Assembly: GCF_029227915.1 (NCBI RefSeq)
Contig: NC_079884.1
Coordinates: forward strand, 3,596,001-3,660,000
DNA: 64,000 nucleotides
Source: Hydractinia symbiolongicarpus
Taxonomy: Eukaryota > Cnidaria > Hydrozoa > Anthoathecata > Hydractiniidae
Reading direction: 5' to 3'
The notes beneath the pieces were generated by a model. It did not search any database. It saw only the letters and a list, made by a program, of their open reading frames with translations, and was not told the origin of the DNA. This document shows positions 11,927-23,960 of this stretch, in pieces. The first letter of the stretch is position 1. Each line of letters begins with the position of its first letter. The position numbers were made by a program, and so were the translations under genes.

Positions 11927-13584
11927 AAGTTGGAGCAAGTTTCCTGGACGTTAAATGCACCAACAATAAATACTTCAAGCGAAGAGCAAATCATATTACA
12001 TACTATAACGCATACACTTGAATCAAATGAACTGCTAGAACGATTTGCTAAGACAAAGATTGAATTAACGTTGAATACGTCAAAACAGAAAATCAGTAAA
12101 TAAATATTTAGGGGATTAAACTACATGTGTCTTTCTATTAGTATTTTTTAAAACTTGGTTTCTAATACCATATGAAAATGTTGAACGTCTTCTGTACAAC
12201 AACGGACATTATCACTCAATGGAAACAAGTAAGGCAAGAGATAATGCGCATCTATTTTGGAATTTATTGGTAACCAAGCTTAAGAGGTTGGTAGATGATA
12301 GCAGGCTTTTGCAAAATAAAATTTAAGTCGCTCAGACTAGTCATTTATACTTAAATGAAAAAATTATTTCGCTGAAGAAATTTTCACGTATCGAAGATAT
12401 AAGAAAATCTTCCAAACATCAAATCTGAAAATTAGGGTGCATTTTTATGTATATCCAGGTATTTGTTTTTCAAAAATAGGTCAGGAATCTACTTTAAGGG
12501 CAGAAAGTTTCGTGTTGTTCGCGTTTTTTGGTCTTTTTCGCGAAAGTTGATGCCGTTGGAAATTTTAAATCATCAAAACTCGAAAGTTTTTTCACCACAA
12601 ACAGTCAAAAAATAGAGAAATCTCAAAGTTAGTGATTTATTTCCTATTTAATCTTGAACTACAATAACATTTAGTGTTTTTATTTTTCTTTGGTGCTGCG
12701 AACAACTCTTGGGTATCCCATGCTCGTCCCCGGTGTTCGTTGCCAATGTCAAAGCCGCTAGCACTTACTTGACGGCTAAGCTAGTCTTGATGTCAAAAGG
12801 CAAAAGCCCCTAGGGCTAAGTTCAGCAAAAATTTCTTCTCACAAAAGTTTTTGTTTTTGGTATACTTAAATTCGGCACTTTTTAAGACGTAAGTATTAAA
12901 GCCACATACATTGCAATGCATTGATCTGCCGCTCTTAATCTATCCCAAGCACTCTTTCGAATGCGTGTTTATTGCGATAAAACGGATTAAGCGTGTCTAA
13001 TTTTGTAAGATTTGACTGCTCAAACGCTTTTTTTTATTTTGCACCAAGGTAAAAAGAAATTCTTATTTTCATCTGATATGACTACTCTGCTCTCTTCAGT
13101 GAAATAAACATTTCCTTTGTATACGCTCCCTTTTTAAGTTAACGGGTCAGTAAAGTGAGAAGTCCATTTCAATCGCAAAACACGATGTACTCAGCAAAAC
13201 ACAAAACACTCAGCGTAGCTTGGTTATCATGCGTTCAAGCGGCACTCCATGCACGAGAAATGAAAACACAAACATAAAATGGTGACTACTCGAACACACT
13301 TCGGTGCTTTCAGCGTTCATATCATTATTATTACAAGCTCGTGAGCTAGTATTAAAACGCAAATGTGTCCTACAAGAATGGAAATTTTTGCCTCCCTGAG
13401 CACCGACACGGGAGTAGTTGTGTGTTCGAATCTCATCTTGGTAACTATTTTTACTTTTTTTTTCTTTTTACTATCTCGCCTGCGAGGATGTGTTTCCAAC
13501 TCGTAACTAACTAACCAAATGGTCAATTGCAACGTCACAAATTTAAACTTCATACCTAAAATCTCTAAGTACTTAAAAGTCATC

Positions 13585-13830
13585 GGCCAAATTTGGTATT
13601 TGTTTTCGACAAAATTTGGCACAGTTAACAAAAAAATTATGCTGAACATAATAGTGACATCATAATTTTGATTTTTGTCACCTATATGTTATTTTAGGCC
13701 AAAATTGGACCACAAATTAAAATTACTTCATTTTCGACAAAATTTGGCAAAGTTAACAAAAAAAGTATGCTGAACATGATAGTGACATCAAAATGTTAAT
13801 TTTTTGTCAACTAAATGCCGTTTAAGACCA
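13585..13830. repeat. Two-copy direct repeat, period ~128 bp
   Basis: Each copy carries TTTTCGACAAAATTTGGCA, then GTTAACAAAAAAA, TATGCTGAACAT and ATAGTGACATCA. TTTTCGAC starts at 13603 and again at 13731. The copies are diverged, so the duplication is not recent. Confidence 0.85.
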
Positions 13831-14966
13831 TAAACGTTCCATCGCGCGACTTTCAACCATGAATGATAGGCTGCATTTTTTCTTTTTTCTAGTAGTATGG
13901 TTTTTTAACTAAAGCTATTTCCTTTTTCGAACAATTAAGATCGTATATTATTTTTCTTTATTTTGCTTTTTCTCACTAAGTGACTTTCTTATACCCCGTT
14001 GTTTTTTTGTTGTTGTTGTTTTTTTTTGTTTTTTTTTTTTTGGGGGGGGGTTACTGAATTTCAAAAATTTTAGGTGGAGCTTGTGGTCTTTCTTCTTCCT
14101 GTCAGTCAGTTTACTCCAGACTGACCTAACGAAAATTGAAATTTCGAGGAATTTTCTATCAATATCATTGCCTATCCGAATAGCAAAATATGTCGTGTCT
14201 AACTTCGTAACAGAAATCACAATTTCATAGACAGCTTTTTAAAAACTTTGTTGGCGAGGTTGTTTGCGTATATCATACGTCTTGTTTAGACTTTTGAAAC
14301 GAACAAGGGGGAAAAAGTGATGTTAACTATGGTGCAATATTTAGCACTTTGAAGCGTGTGTCTTTAAAACTGAAGTACTAAAGAATTGAAGTGGACTATA
14401 GCAAATTTGTAATATAAAATAACAAAAAAGTTGACCATAGTCTTTTAGCACGGAGTTCTTTGTTTCGTGATTTCGACAAATAATTTTCTCTTATTATAAA
14501 TTTTGCTCGGACGTTAGATCTTGCCAATTACTCTAACTTCCCCTAATTTTGCTGCAAAAAGCGAAAATCTTAAAAAAGAACACTGTGTTTAAGTTCTTAA
14601 ACCATTAGACAGCTCATTCTGCAAAGTTTTGCAAAATGAGCTGCCCATAAAAATATCAGAGCCCACAGAGGCCCAAAATGTTGTAAATATTGACAAGTGA
14701 ACTTTTGCGTCAATCTGGTGACATCGAAATTCGAATTTCAACCTTGTTTAAAAGAAAAAATATAATAATAGCGATAAAAAAGCAATTTAATTATTTTCTT
14801 TTCTTTTCTTTACAAAACTGTAATACTACTGTTTAACTGTTTAAAATATATATTTTTTAAAATGTAAAATAATTTTCCCCATGTCTTATGTTTCATGTTT
14901 CAATATTTAGACTTTAAACAATTGCTATGGTAGCGGGCAAAACTGGAGATTATTGTCTGTTGTGAC

Positions 14967-15054
14967 GAATCACAAATCAAGTTCTAACCAATCACGAATC
15001 AAGTTCTAACCAATCACGAATCAAGTTCTAACCAGCCACGAATCAAGTTTTTAC
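14967..15054. repeat. 22-bp tandem repeat, 4 copies
   Basis: Unit CAATCACGAATCAAGTTCTA + AC. Copies 2 and 3 are identical; copies 1 and 4 are diverged. It ends 50 bp past the stop codon of the minus-strand GPCR, so it probably lies in that gene's 3' UTR or just beyond. Confidence 0.93.
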
Positions 15055-15104
15055 CAAGTTCATATGTAACATATTCATACGTATTGAATCGAGTTTAAGA
15101 TAAT

Positions 15105-16178
15105 TTATTTTGAATGTTTACAACGCACGACATTTTTCATTGCTGTTTTAAATTGCTTATTTAACAAACCGTAGATCAACGGATTGGCTGCACTGTTTGC
15201 GAAGCCTAACCACATTGTAATTGTATCCACTGAATTGATGTCCTCAATTTTGTGATATGCTCTCACTAGATTGAATACAACATACGGTGTCCAACAACAA
15301 AGAAAAACAACTATCACTACGGCTATTGTTTTTAATAAACGTTGCTCTCTGGCACTGGATAGAGTTTTGTAAATGCTGTATTTCAATGGCAGCTCTCTTG
15401 GTGTGTTACTTTTAATGCTTTCTGTAGAAACATTATGAACCTTGAGCTCATAGAGCACTGTATTAGCGGGTTTATCGTTGGTTTGTTCTACTCGTAATTT
15501 CTCGGGAAGATAGTTTGTGTTATTATTAGTTACAAGTTCATTAGGCTTCAGCGAATCTCCACATTTGCGATACTTTTTCGAACGAGTTCTTCTTTGACTT
15601 CTCAAAAGCGTTTGAAATATCATTCCATAACAAAATAGCATGATCATCGCGTTTAACACCAAGCCAGTCATAAAGACTGTTAAAGTGTGAGAAGGTGTCA
15701 AATGAAACAGTACGGTACATACCTCCTTCCCATCCTCAAACCCAAATATTCCCCAATTTAAAAAAGGCGTTACTGAGAGGAATATAGAGAGGATCCAAAC
15801 CGTTGCAATTCCAATCGTAGCACTGCTATAACTGTTCAATTTTTTTGTGCTTTTCACAATGTAAAAATATCTCTGCAAGCTTATTCCAGATAAAGAGTAA
15901 ACAGACACAAGCGTTACAGTAACTTTCATAACAGCGAAAATGTCGCACGTTGTTTCAGCGTAAACCCAACCACCATGCCATATATTTATCAAAGCAGATG
16001 GCATAATAAACACAGCGTCAAGGAGATCAGCAAACGCCATGTTGAAAATGAAGGCGTTTTGAAATTTTCGCAAGCTTGTATTTCGAGTTGCAACCGCCAA
16101 CATGATCAAGTTCCCACATAACGCAGTAAGATCAATTAGCAGCAATGATATGAATTTAAACCAAGCAACTGCATTCAT
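15105..16178 (-). CDS. Class A GPCR, amine/melatonin/opsin-like group, intronless
   Basis: A 357-residue single-exon receptor. TM1 has GNLIML, TM2 has NMAFADLLD (D51), C78 precedes TM3 and pairs with C153 in ECL2, QRY at 102-104 replaces DRY, TM6 has CCWTPY (295-299), and TM7 has NSAANPLIY with NPLIY at 332-336. The third intracellular loop is about 90 residues, rich in K, S and N, with several possible phosphorylation sites. The complete CWxP and NPxxY motifs and the disulfide pair make it a better-conserved class A receptor than the one at 3317. Large cnidarian expansions of this type are often labelled melatonin- or opsin-like, but no retinal lysine is evident at the usual TM7 place, and the ligand is unknown. 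The N-terminus before TM1 is only a few residues. Confidence 0.9.
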   Translation of the reverse strand: MNAVAWFKFISLLLIDLTALCGNLIMLAVATRNTSLRKFQNAFIFNMAFADLLDAVFIMPSALINIWHGGWVYAETTCDIFAVMKVTVTLVSVYSLSGISLQRYFYIVKSTKKLNSYSSATIGIATVWILSIFLSVTPFLNWGIFGFEDGKEVCTVLFHLTPSHTLTVFMTGLVLNAMIMLFCYGMIFQTLLRSQRRTRSKKYRKCGDSLKPNELVTNNNTNYLPEKLRVEQTNDKPANTVLYELKVHNVSTESIKSNTPRELPLKYSIYKTLSSAREQRLLKTIAVVIVVFLCCWTPYVVFNLVRAYHKIEDINSVDTITMWLGFANSAANPLIYGLLNKQFKTAMKNVVRCKHSK

Positions 16179-17862
16179 TGTTGTTTTAAAAGTACTAGAA
16201 AAGATAAAGAATTGGTTTTAGAGACAAGTGGATAACAAAAGGACGTGCATGAAGTTTATATTAATATCAACATTCATGGTACTCAGATTCTAGTATAATA
16301 CAGTAAAATTATTTGCTTTATATGGCTTGCTTTACATCAGTCGCGCAAGCTTCGCTCACCAAGTGATGTAAACTGCAATTTCCTAGCTAAATGAAAAGTT
16401 AATGGCTTAAGTAGTGGTATAACAGTGCGTTAAGGATCAAAGCGTTTGATATTTGATTCACTACTTATCTTAGTAATCATAGAGAAGCCGAAAATTTCAC
16501 CTGTTATCTTTTCACCTGTTTTAAATTTTTGAAACTAAAAAAAGACATAAACATTAGGAAAAAATTGCACCGTTTCGTAATATGTAAAACAAAAAATTGT
16601 AGTCAAGGTCCCGTAAATTGGTAGATATTACCTAAGGGCTCCATGCCATAAAGATATAATAATACATCCGTAAGTTTAAGTTGTAAAAAGAGTAACAAAT
16701 AAGTACAAAATAAGTATAAAAGAAAAGAGGTTTTATCAAGGTCTATGTACATGCTTGCTACTTAAAGTGTTAACTTTCGTTTTGTTGTTTTCTAACACGC
16801 AAGGCTTAGCGATGAATAAGTTCCTTATTTTACAGACCCAACTAATGTTTATTAATTGCTTGTTGATTATCTACCTATGAAATTCAAATTTACGTGTTTG
16901 CTTGCTCAGTTGGACAGATGTGCAAATTGAAATCAAAAGTCGGTTTTTATCACGTTTGTCGCCGGATGTGACTTCCTATGACTTTTCGAACCAGTAAAAT
17001 ATCGAGCACTATTGGTGTTTCTATTATCTTTATTGTGTGTCCTTCGTCTTTCCCCTACTTCAGGCTGGTTGTTGCTTACCAGTCTTCTTTGTTTTTTGAA
17101 AGATTAGATCTCATATCGTTGATAAAAAGAAAAGCGTGTACCAGCCTAATCCTTCTTTTCTCATTGTACGTCTTTACCACCTTTTTCAGAAATTTACTAG
17201 GCTAAAAAAAAATTCCTTTGCCTTTTCTCCTGTGTGTCTTGGAATCACTAACTTACTGGTGTGAACATCGACTTGCTAGCGCGACAGACTTTTAGCTTAG
17301 AGAGTTAAGTTAAGGGTTGGTCCGCAAATGCAAAGCATAATCGTCTGATTCAAGTTTCTAGCATAAAAGTTTTGAACTCAAATCATCCCCAACTTTAAGA
17401 AAACACTGCTTTTAGTAATTTGAATTTTTTACTCACCGGTCACTAAATTGAACTGTTGCACCTTTTATTAAATTTCCTAAAAAGTCGTAAAACTTATCTA
17501 AGTTTCTTCACGCTTCAACATTTCTCAAGTATAGAAGTGAAAAGATCAAAGAACTTTTTCTTGAAATTTCTGTTATATAGTAGTTATTAAAAAGTCAAGA
17601 TATGGTTCTTCAGTTTTTAATCGGAGTTGTGAAAGAACCTTCTTATTTTTCAGTGGTTTCTACACAGCTTTTTAGACGAATTAAATTGGCCAATTAATAA
17701 AAAAAGGTTTTTAAATAGATTTTTTGTCTAACTTTTTTTTTTAGTTCTTTGTGCTAACAGTTTTTTTTTCACTTATATTACAAGTAAGATTTTTAAAGCT
17801 TTACATAAAAAAGCTCAGTAACACTATACAAATTAAAAGTAATATATTGGTAGCATTTGCAA

Positions 17863-18047
17863 TCTCTTTAATAATAGCCGTCGTCTGTCTGTCTGTGCGT
17901 CCGCGAAAGCCGTGTCCCGTAACGGAAACACGAAATTTTTAAAATGCACATCAATACCAAATGCGATATATTTCTGTCCACTTTGTTGCAACGGGTTAAT
18001 TTAAAGGACGGGCGACCCCGTGGATTTTTCCACGGGTTAACGACTAG
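17863..18047 (+). mobile_element. Helitron-like non-autonomous element, copy A
   Basis: Starts with TC after a host A. It ends in an 8-bp stem (CCCGTGGA/TCCACGGG, TTTT loop), then TTAACGA and CTAG, followed by T. A 5' TC, a 3' hairpin about 10 nt before CTRR and insertion between A and T are the Helitron hallmarks. No Rep/helicase is encoded. Confidence 0.65.
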
Positions 18048-18163
18048 TCTATATTATAATACCCGTATACGTCTGTCCGTCTGTCACGCAGAATGGTAGC
18101 TTAGCTGCGCAAGTCTAAAAAGGACGAGCGAACCCGTGGATTTTTCCACGGGCTAACGACTAG
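18048..18163 (+). mobile_element. Helitron-like non-autonomous element, copy B
   Basis: Begins directly after copy A (TCTATATTATAATACCCGTA...) and ends in the same hairpin plus CTAACGACTAG, followed by T. The two form a head-to-tail tandem of related but internally different elements. Confidence 0.65.
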
Positions 18164-18437
18164 TATAGTCATATTTGTCTTGTATTTATACTATTTGTAT
18201 TCATTACTCATCACATGTTAAAAAATTTGTTGGACATTAATATATGTTACATATTAAAAATTTAAAAGTTCGTGGGTTTCACGCTGCGCGACTGTTAGGC
18301 GTATACGAAAGTTATGTGTTTTTTAACATGTATAAAACCCTACATTAATCTAATTATAATATATAAAAAAATAAAATGAAACTATGAAACTAATTCAGGC
18401 TTTGTACTATACTACAAAAAGGGAATAAAACTAATTG

Positions 18438-18502
18438 TTGGAAAAAAAATGTTGGATTATAATTCAACAAATTGTTGAATTATAATCTAACATTTTTTTC
18501 CC
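18438..18502. repeat. Long AT-rich hairpin (~30-bp arms)
   Basis: The arms meet at ATTCAACAA-A-TTGTTGAAT. They match over about 30 bp with one mismatch and one length difference in an A/T run. Probably a degenerate MITE or fold-back element; a small-RNA precursor is possible but unsupported. Confidence 0.8.
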
Positions 18503-18550
18503 TTTTTTTTTACAATTTTTTTCAACGCCTTTTTTTTGTCAACAGTGGAT

Positions 18551-18629
18551 AAAGATTTGGCTGGGAATTATACCCACGACCTTCCACACTGAAGGCGGAC
18601 GCTCTAACACAAGGCTACCAGTCGGTTCT
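18551..18629 (-). repeat. tRNA-derived SINE head
   Basis: The minus strand reads TGGTAGCCTTGTGTTAGAGCG, then a pseudo-anticodon arm, then GTGGGTATAATTCCCA, which is box A/box B-like spacing of a tRNA. It shares AGAGCGTCCGC and GGAAGG with the element at 20401-20470. It does not fold as an intact tRNA. Confidence 0.5.
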
Positions 18630-20239
18630 ATAATTTTAATTTGAAATCACACGCGTTCTATTTGAAGAAAAATATATATTCGCTTTTGCATACGAATGAG
18701 GTTTAAATCCGCAGTTCAAAGTTTCTTTAAAAAGCCTACTTCATTGACCACTAGACATGCATTTAAAGTCAAGGAAACACAAACGTTTAGCGAAATCTAA
18801 AACATGCAAAAATGTTTGGTTCTGATGGTAAACAATAATTAAGATAGGAATCGATCCTAGATTTCAACACCTCAAACTTTCTAGGATATCTTAAGTTGGC
18901 TGACAACTGACAATTAATTTTCAATTACCAGCTATTTTGTAAAGATCTGAATGTGCGAGCAAACTGGATAGATTCTTGTTTATAGTTAGTAAGACTGTAG
19001 TAAGACTGTTAACAATATTTTTTTAAAAAAATGCGTATTATTTCTATATGTATTCTTTAAGTTGTTCTTGACAATATTTTAAAACTATATTTTTTACAAA
19101 CTTTAACCTACAAGTTGAGCTTGTAAAAATCGCACATGCAAGTGGATGGATACACCAGGTAGCTATGAAACATGTGCATTAAATAAATTATAAATGAATC
19201 GAATTATAAAAGTACCTTTGATGATATAAAGTGAGTTTGACGAGGCTATTTCAACTTGTTGTTACAGTTACTTGTGAACACTAAACGATATTCGTCTTTT
19301 TCTGTTTCAAAAGTTCATTTGTGGATTTGTCAATTTAAGAAAAAAGGTGAAAATTTGCTTAGGCTTCATCTAAAGAAGGAGAGAAATTCTCGTTTCCAAA
19401 TGTTCTCTACAAACAAGGTTGAGAATTCCTGCAATTTTCGTTTTATTGAAATACGTTTTTAAGATAAGAGGAATTACCAGTGATATGATTTTTTCTGTAG
19501 AGCTTTCCACTGGAAAGTTCAGAAATTTTACATGGTCCTGAAAGTTACAGCACTCATACCTAATCTAGCAGATTTCTTGTGTTACAAAAAGAAATTGTAT
19601 GCCTCCATAAGCTTCTGCTGAGAAACAAGATAAGACATAAAAAAATCAATTACTGAATATATACACAACATCTCACCACCATCCACCTCCATTTTTTCAA
19701 TGTTTCAAGTCAATTTAGTTTTCCGAAAAAAATATGTAACTGAAAAATATGAAAGATTAATGAAGAATTTCGTAATAAGGAAAACCCACTTTACTTATAG
19801 CGTAGCTATAGAGAATACAGAAATAAATAGGAAAATTGAAAAAATATTTTTACACAACAATAAAAAAAAAAAGATTTTAAAAGAGATTTTGCAGATATTT
19901 TGTTTGTAACTGATGTGACGACTGGGAATTTTTAGTATTTTCACATTTTACCAAATAAAGAAAAAGGCGATAGCTTTACATAAAGGCCACCAGATTCTAC
20001 CAAGGACTGTCTAATTATGCAGACCATCTTTCCAAATAAAGTATTATTTTTTGTATTAAAAAATGCATCAAGAATCTTTTAGAATTAATAATACTGCAGA
20101 GAATTTTTTTATTAAGTTGAAGATCTTACTTTTGTAATGATGAAGTTTAGAACAATATTTTTTCTATCCTGCACAGTGCTGAAAATATTGTAAAACGTTT
20201 CCATATAGGGAATATAATTATTACTAAAATTATTTACCC

Positions 20240-20475
20240 AGGATAGCCTCTTCAGTTCCTATTAAATTTGCTATTAACGAGGGTCCCACGAAAGGGAAGA
20301 GCACAGCAATGGCTCAACTGGACAGCTACCTCAGATATCAGTCCTTTCCTTATACTTATCGTTAAGTAGAAAGGATAGATTTACACCTTTATAGATTCTG
20401 GCGTGACTTAACTGGGGTCTGAACCCAAGGCCTTCCGCAATTGAAGCGGACGCTCTGCCAAAAGGCAACCAAAAC
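20240..20475 (-). repeat. tRNA-derived SINE
   Basis: The tRNA-like head on the minus strand (20401-20470) has GGCAGAGCGTCCGC and TTGGGTTCAGACCCC, a good T-arm and box B. It is followed by a body with CCCAGTTAAGTCACGCCAGA extending to about 20240. The left limit is approximate. Confidence 0.55.
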
Positions 20476-23344
20476 TTTAGAAACATAGATATTTTTGCGC
20501 GGTCGTTGTAAATATTTAGGCAGATGTTCAAATTTAAACAGTTATTTCAATCTGGACAATTTAATATTGAGACAAAAAAAGTTTTTTCGTCATTTTATAA
20601 ATCTGGAGAAAAGAGTTAGATGGTTAATTATTTGCAGTCAACAACCAGCAAAATCGATATTTTCGCGCAAGGATAGGCCAAGTTAAAAACGTTTGGTCAT
20701 GCTGGTATTAGTCCGAATGAGCACTTTCCCGGTAGAAATAGCGTTAAGTCTTAAATTCGCTTTAAACATGGGCAAGTGCATCTTCACAAGTTTAAAATGT
20801 GTGTATTAATATAAAACTAACCTGCAGCGGCGACATCATTATATTTTCTCTATGATTGCAGTAGATTTTGTTCCCTCGCTTAAATATATTTTGTGGATAA
20901 GAAGAAATAAAGTAAAAAAAAACAGATGAAGAATCATGTACATAAGTCTCAGTCATTCACTGTAAATTCCTGTCTTGTAAGTCAACATAAACAGCGAAAA
21001 CAAAGAAGCACTCACATGATAAGAACCCAAACAGCTGGAGGCTGAAATGTGTTGAAAAAAAAGAGTAGTAACTGTTATATCAAACTTCTAAAAAAAGTAA
21101 ACATAAATATTTTATAGAAAATAATTAGTGTTGTTTTTTGATTTTGTGTATTCTTTCAAAGCGTTGGTGGAATGTTTCTAAAAAATGTTTGCGGAAGATA
21201 AAAACATTAAAAGGGAATATAGTTTTTTATATGTATATATATATATATATACAGCCACAAGCGTTTGTGTTTGATCAATTTTATTGTTCTTTTTTCTACA
21301 AGCAACTATAGCAGTTGACGATGGCGTTGTCCTTATTGCAAATTACATTCACTAATTTCAGTGGGTATAAATTCTTGTGGGTGATATTAGTTTGGATAAA
21401 CCTTCTTGGGATACATAGGTCCTTGGGATAACATATATACCACCTAAGTAGGTCCTAAGAAACAGTTTGAAAGAACGCACTGGACAGGTGAATCCTTTAC
21501 ATCAATAACAATTTCATCTTCACGAGACGTTTTGCTGTTGTAAGATGCAATGACTTACCACTTAACTAAACTACACCTCGCCTTCATAAAAAATTTATAC
21601 AAACTAAGTCATAAACTATTTAGGATCTCCAATTATTCTAGCTTTTATACTACATTACTTGCGCTTTTAAAATACCAAGCCAACTAGCTGGCAAACCACA
21701 AAATTCTTGGTTGATAACCTTTTTACTCTTAGAATATAAGTAAACAGCTTTATCAATGGCAGTGTATTGTGCCAAATATTTTTAGTTTGACAGCTTGCAT
21801 TTTAATGCAAACCAAAGAGCCTTTGTAAAATGACCAATATTGAGTTTCCAGTGATGAATTTTAATTTAAGCTACTAAAGTTTTAGCTATAATGGAGCCGA
21901 AGTAGTATCTTTCTAAGATTACTTTCATCACATTTTGGGAGGCTTTAATTCTGTTATCCTTTAAAAACTAAGATTCGCGATGTTATGGTGGTAAATTACT
22001 CAGGGTGTTAATTCTATTTAAACTGGGTCGTGAAATATAAAAATTTGTCGGGTAGATCTTAACCAACATGCCTAAAAACATAATAAGAAGCTCCATGCCA
22101 TTTCTTAACTATATGTACAGTCTTAGCACAGTCAGAAGTAATAGACGCAATGAATTGAAATATGCTCTATAATGCATTACTCTATTTATATTGTGTCATG
22201 AAATATAAAAATGTGCAGGTTGAGCTGAATTACCATTTAGTCCAAAACATTCTGACAATCTAATTTGGTCTTAAACTTTCTAAGCATTATGCACTGACTT
22301 TAAAGAAATAATTTTAAATAAATCGAGCCTAGTTCTTTGTTATTCAGTCAAAATCCATTATTGTCTTTGAGAAGTCTTATTGCACTCCCTTAAATTACTT
22401 GAATTCTGAAACTTATACGAAAATGTAGCTAATACAAAACCATTTGTGATGCAAATTTCTTTACATTGGTCTAAAATCACCCCAAAACAACTTTCACCTT
22501 TAACTGGACAAGTAAACATTCTGTTTTTACTTAAGTGACTTCAAGTTTGATATTCTCCCAGGGGTCCTGGAAAGCTCAATTATGATGATAACTGCGCTTT
22601 AGCTAATGCAATTTTTTTGTCGGTCTTTTATATATATATATATATATATGTTGGCCTCTTTACTTAAAGAATACTCCCCTTGTGAAATTTTATCTAAATT
22701 AACTCAAATTAATGTTCTGATTTAGAAAAAAAGATTATTTTTTTTCAGCTTTGTTCCTGTTCACAATATCGGTGTGTAGAAAATATAATCAACTTTGCCT
22801 GTTACAGACAGACATACCATACACTATTGATATAAGAGATGCCAAGCTATACATGAAAATTTTATACCTCCATTACTCGTTTTAATTTTCTGAGTTATTA
22901 TAAGGGTACCTGATAACAGCTTTCTCTTCTTCAATGTCTTTATCTCGTGGCAGCCTTTAGTTATAGTGCAGAAACGGCTGTGAAAGCCACTCCTTCATCA
23001 ACCTTTTCAGGAAGAAATATTTCAACGTTAGATGTGAACTTGCTGGCAAGATGTGCCGATGATTTTATCATAATAACAGAGTGCTGTAAGAATACCGATG
23101 AAAAATTTTCTTCTTGTTTGACCTTTATAAACGCTGTAGCTGCTAAATTATTTTCACACTTGCTTTCTTTTTATTATTTTTAATGCGTGAAAATGTTCGC
23201 AACAACATTAGATTAACTTGTGATTGGAAAAGTAACGTAACATACAAGTGTGAAATAAAATTGATTTATTCTTTGTTTTTATACATAAAAGAATTTTACA
23301 TCGTGGAAATTGTATGTAAATACACAGCTAGCAAAAATATACAG

Positions 23345-23745
23345 TAAATGTCCGTTAAGTCGAACACGCAAGAGACTAAATTATTTGTTTCAATTAACGA
23401 ATGTTCGGATCATTGGAAGTTCAGAAAAAACAAGAAATTCATTAAGCGTTTTAAGGTTTTATGCTAATATTACTTTATTACAACTTTACCACAACTTTTT
23501 ATAAAAATCTTTTAACGTTGTTTGCTTTTTGTTTGCGCATAATGCTGGTCAATGGCGAACATTGCGACCAACCTTGTAAACTGCATTTCATTGGAAATGC
23601 CAATTTAATTGATAAATTAAAAGAAATTTTTATTTTCTTATAAAATTTTATTTAACGATACCCAAAAGTTCGAATTAACGAGCATAATGTAGCCTTGGAA
23701 CTTAAAAATGTTCGAATTAGCGAAATGTTCGAATAAAGCAGCTTT
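23345..23745. mobile_element. MITE-like repeat with TTCGAATTAACG termini
   Basis: The left end has GTCCGTTAAGTCGAACA and CAATTAACGAATGTTCGGA. The right end has AAAAGTTCGAATTAACGAG and ATGTTCGAATTAGCGAAATG. The ends are roughly inverted, typical of a fold-back MITE. Boundaries are approximate; no coding capacity. Confidence 0.45.
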
Positions 23746-23751
23746 TTATAT

Positions 23752-23960
23752 CTACAATCATGTTCATAATAGTTTTGGAAAAACCACTCTCCTCCTCCCC
23801 CCCACTCTTCAGTGTTGGTTGAAGGTCTTTTCCAGAGTCACTGGCAGTATTTTGGGGCACAAATCAACGCAAAATCAACACTGACTGTAGGGGGAGAGGG
23901 GCAAACTCTGAAAAAAGCCTCAAAAGCCGTTTTTCCAATAATTTATGAACATGATTGTAG
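23752..23960. mobile_element. MITE with ~25-bp TIRs
   Basis: The left end CTACAATCATGTTCATAA and the right end TTATGAACATGATTGTAG are inverted copies, with further TTGGAAAAAC/GTTTTTCCAA match inside. TATAT flanks both sides, consistent with a TA-type target duplication. About 209 bp, non-coding. Confidence 0.75.

Larger units (their letters stand above)
11927..15104. other. Intergenic between receptor loci, repeats
   Basis: Contains AATAAA poly(A) signals for the upstream receptor near 11966 and 12100, a ~128-bp-period direct repeat (13585-13830), T-rich and G-run sequence around 14000-14050, a short hairpin at 14610-14643 and a 22-bp tandem array (14967-15054). No gene seen. Confidence 0.55.

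Noticed and set aside
13370-13440. tRNA-like stretch with GTTCGAATCTC box B
   Set aside because: No box A or acceptor stem pairing could be found; at most a decayed SINE.
22947-23183. 78-codon plus-strand ORF
   Set aside because: Amino-acid mix looks plausible, but there is no domain, no splice context and no homology I recognise; length is within chance for this window.
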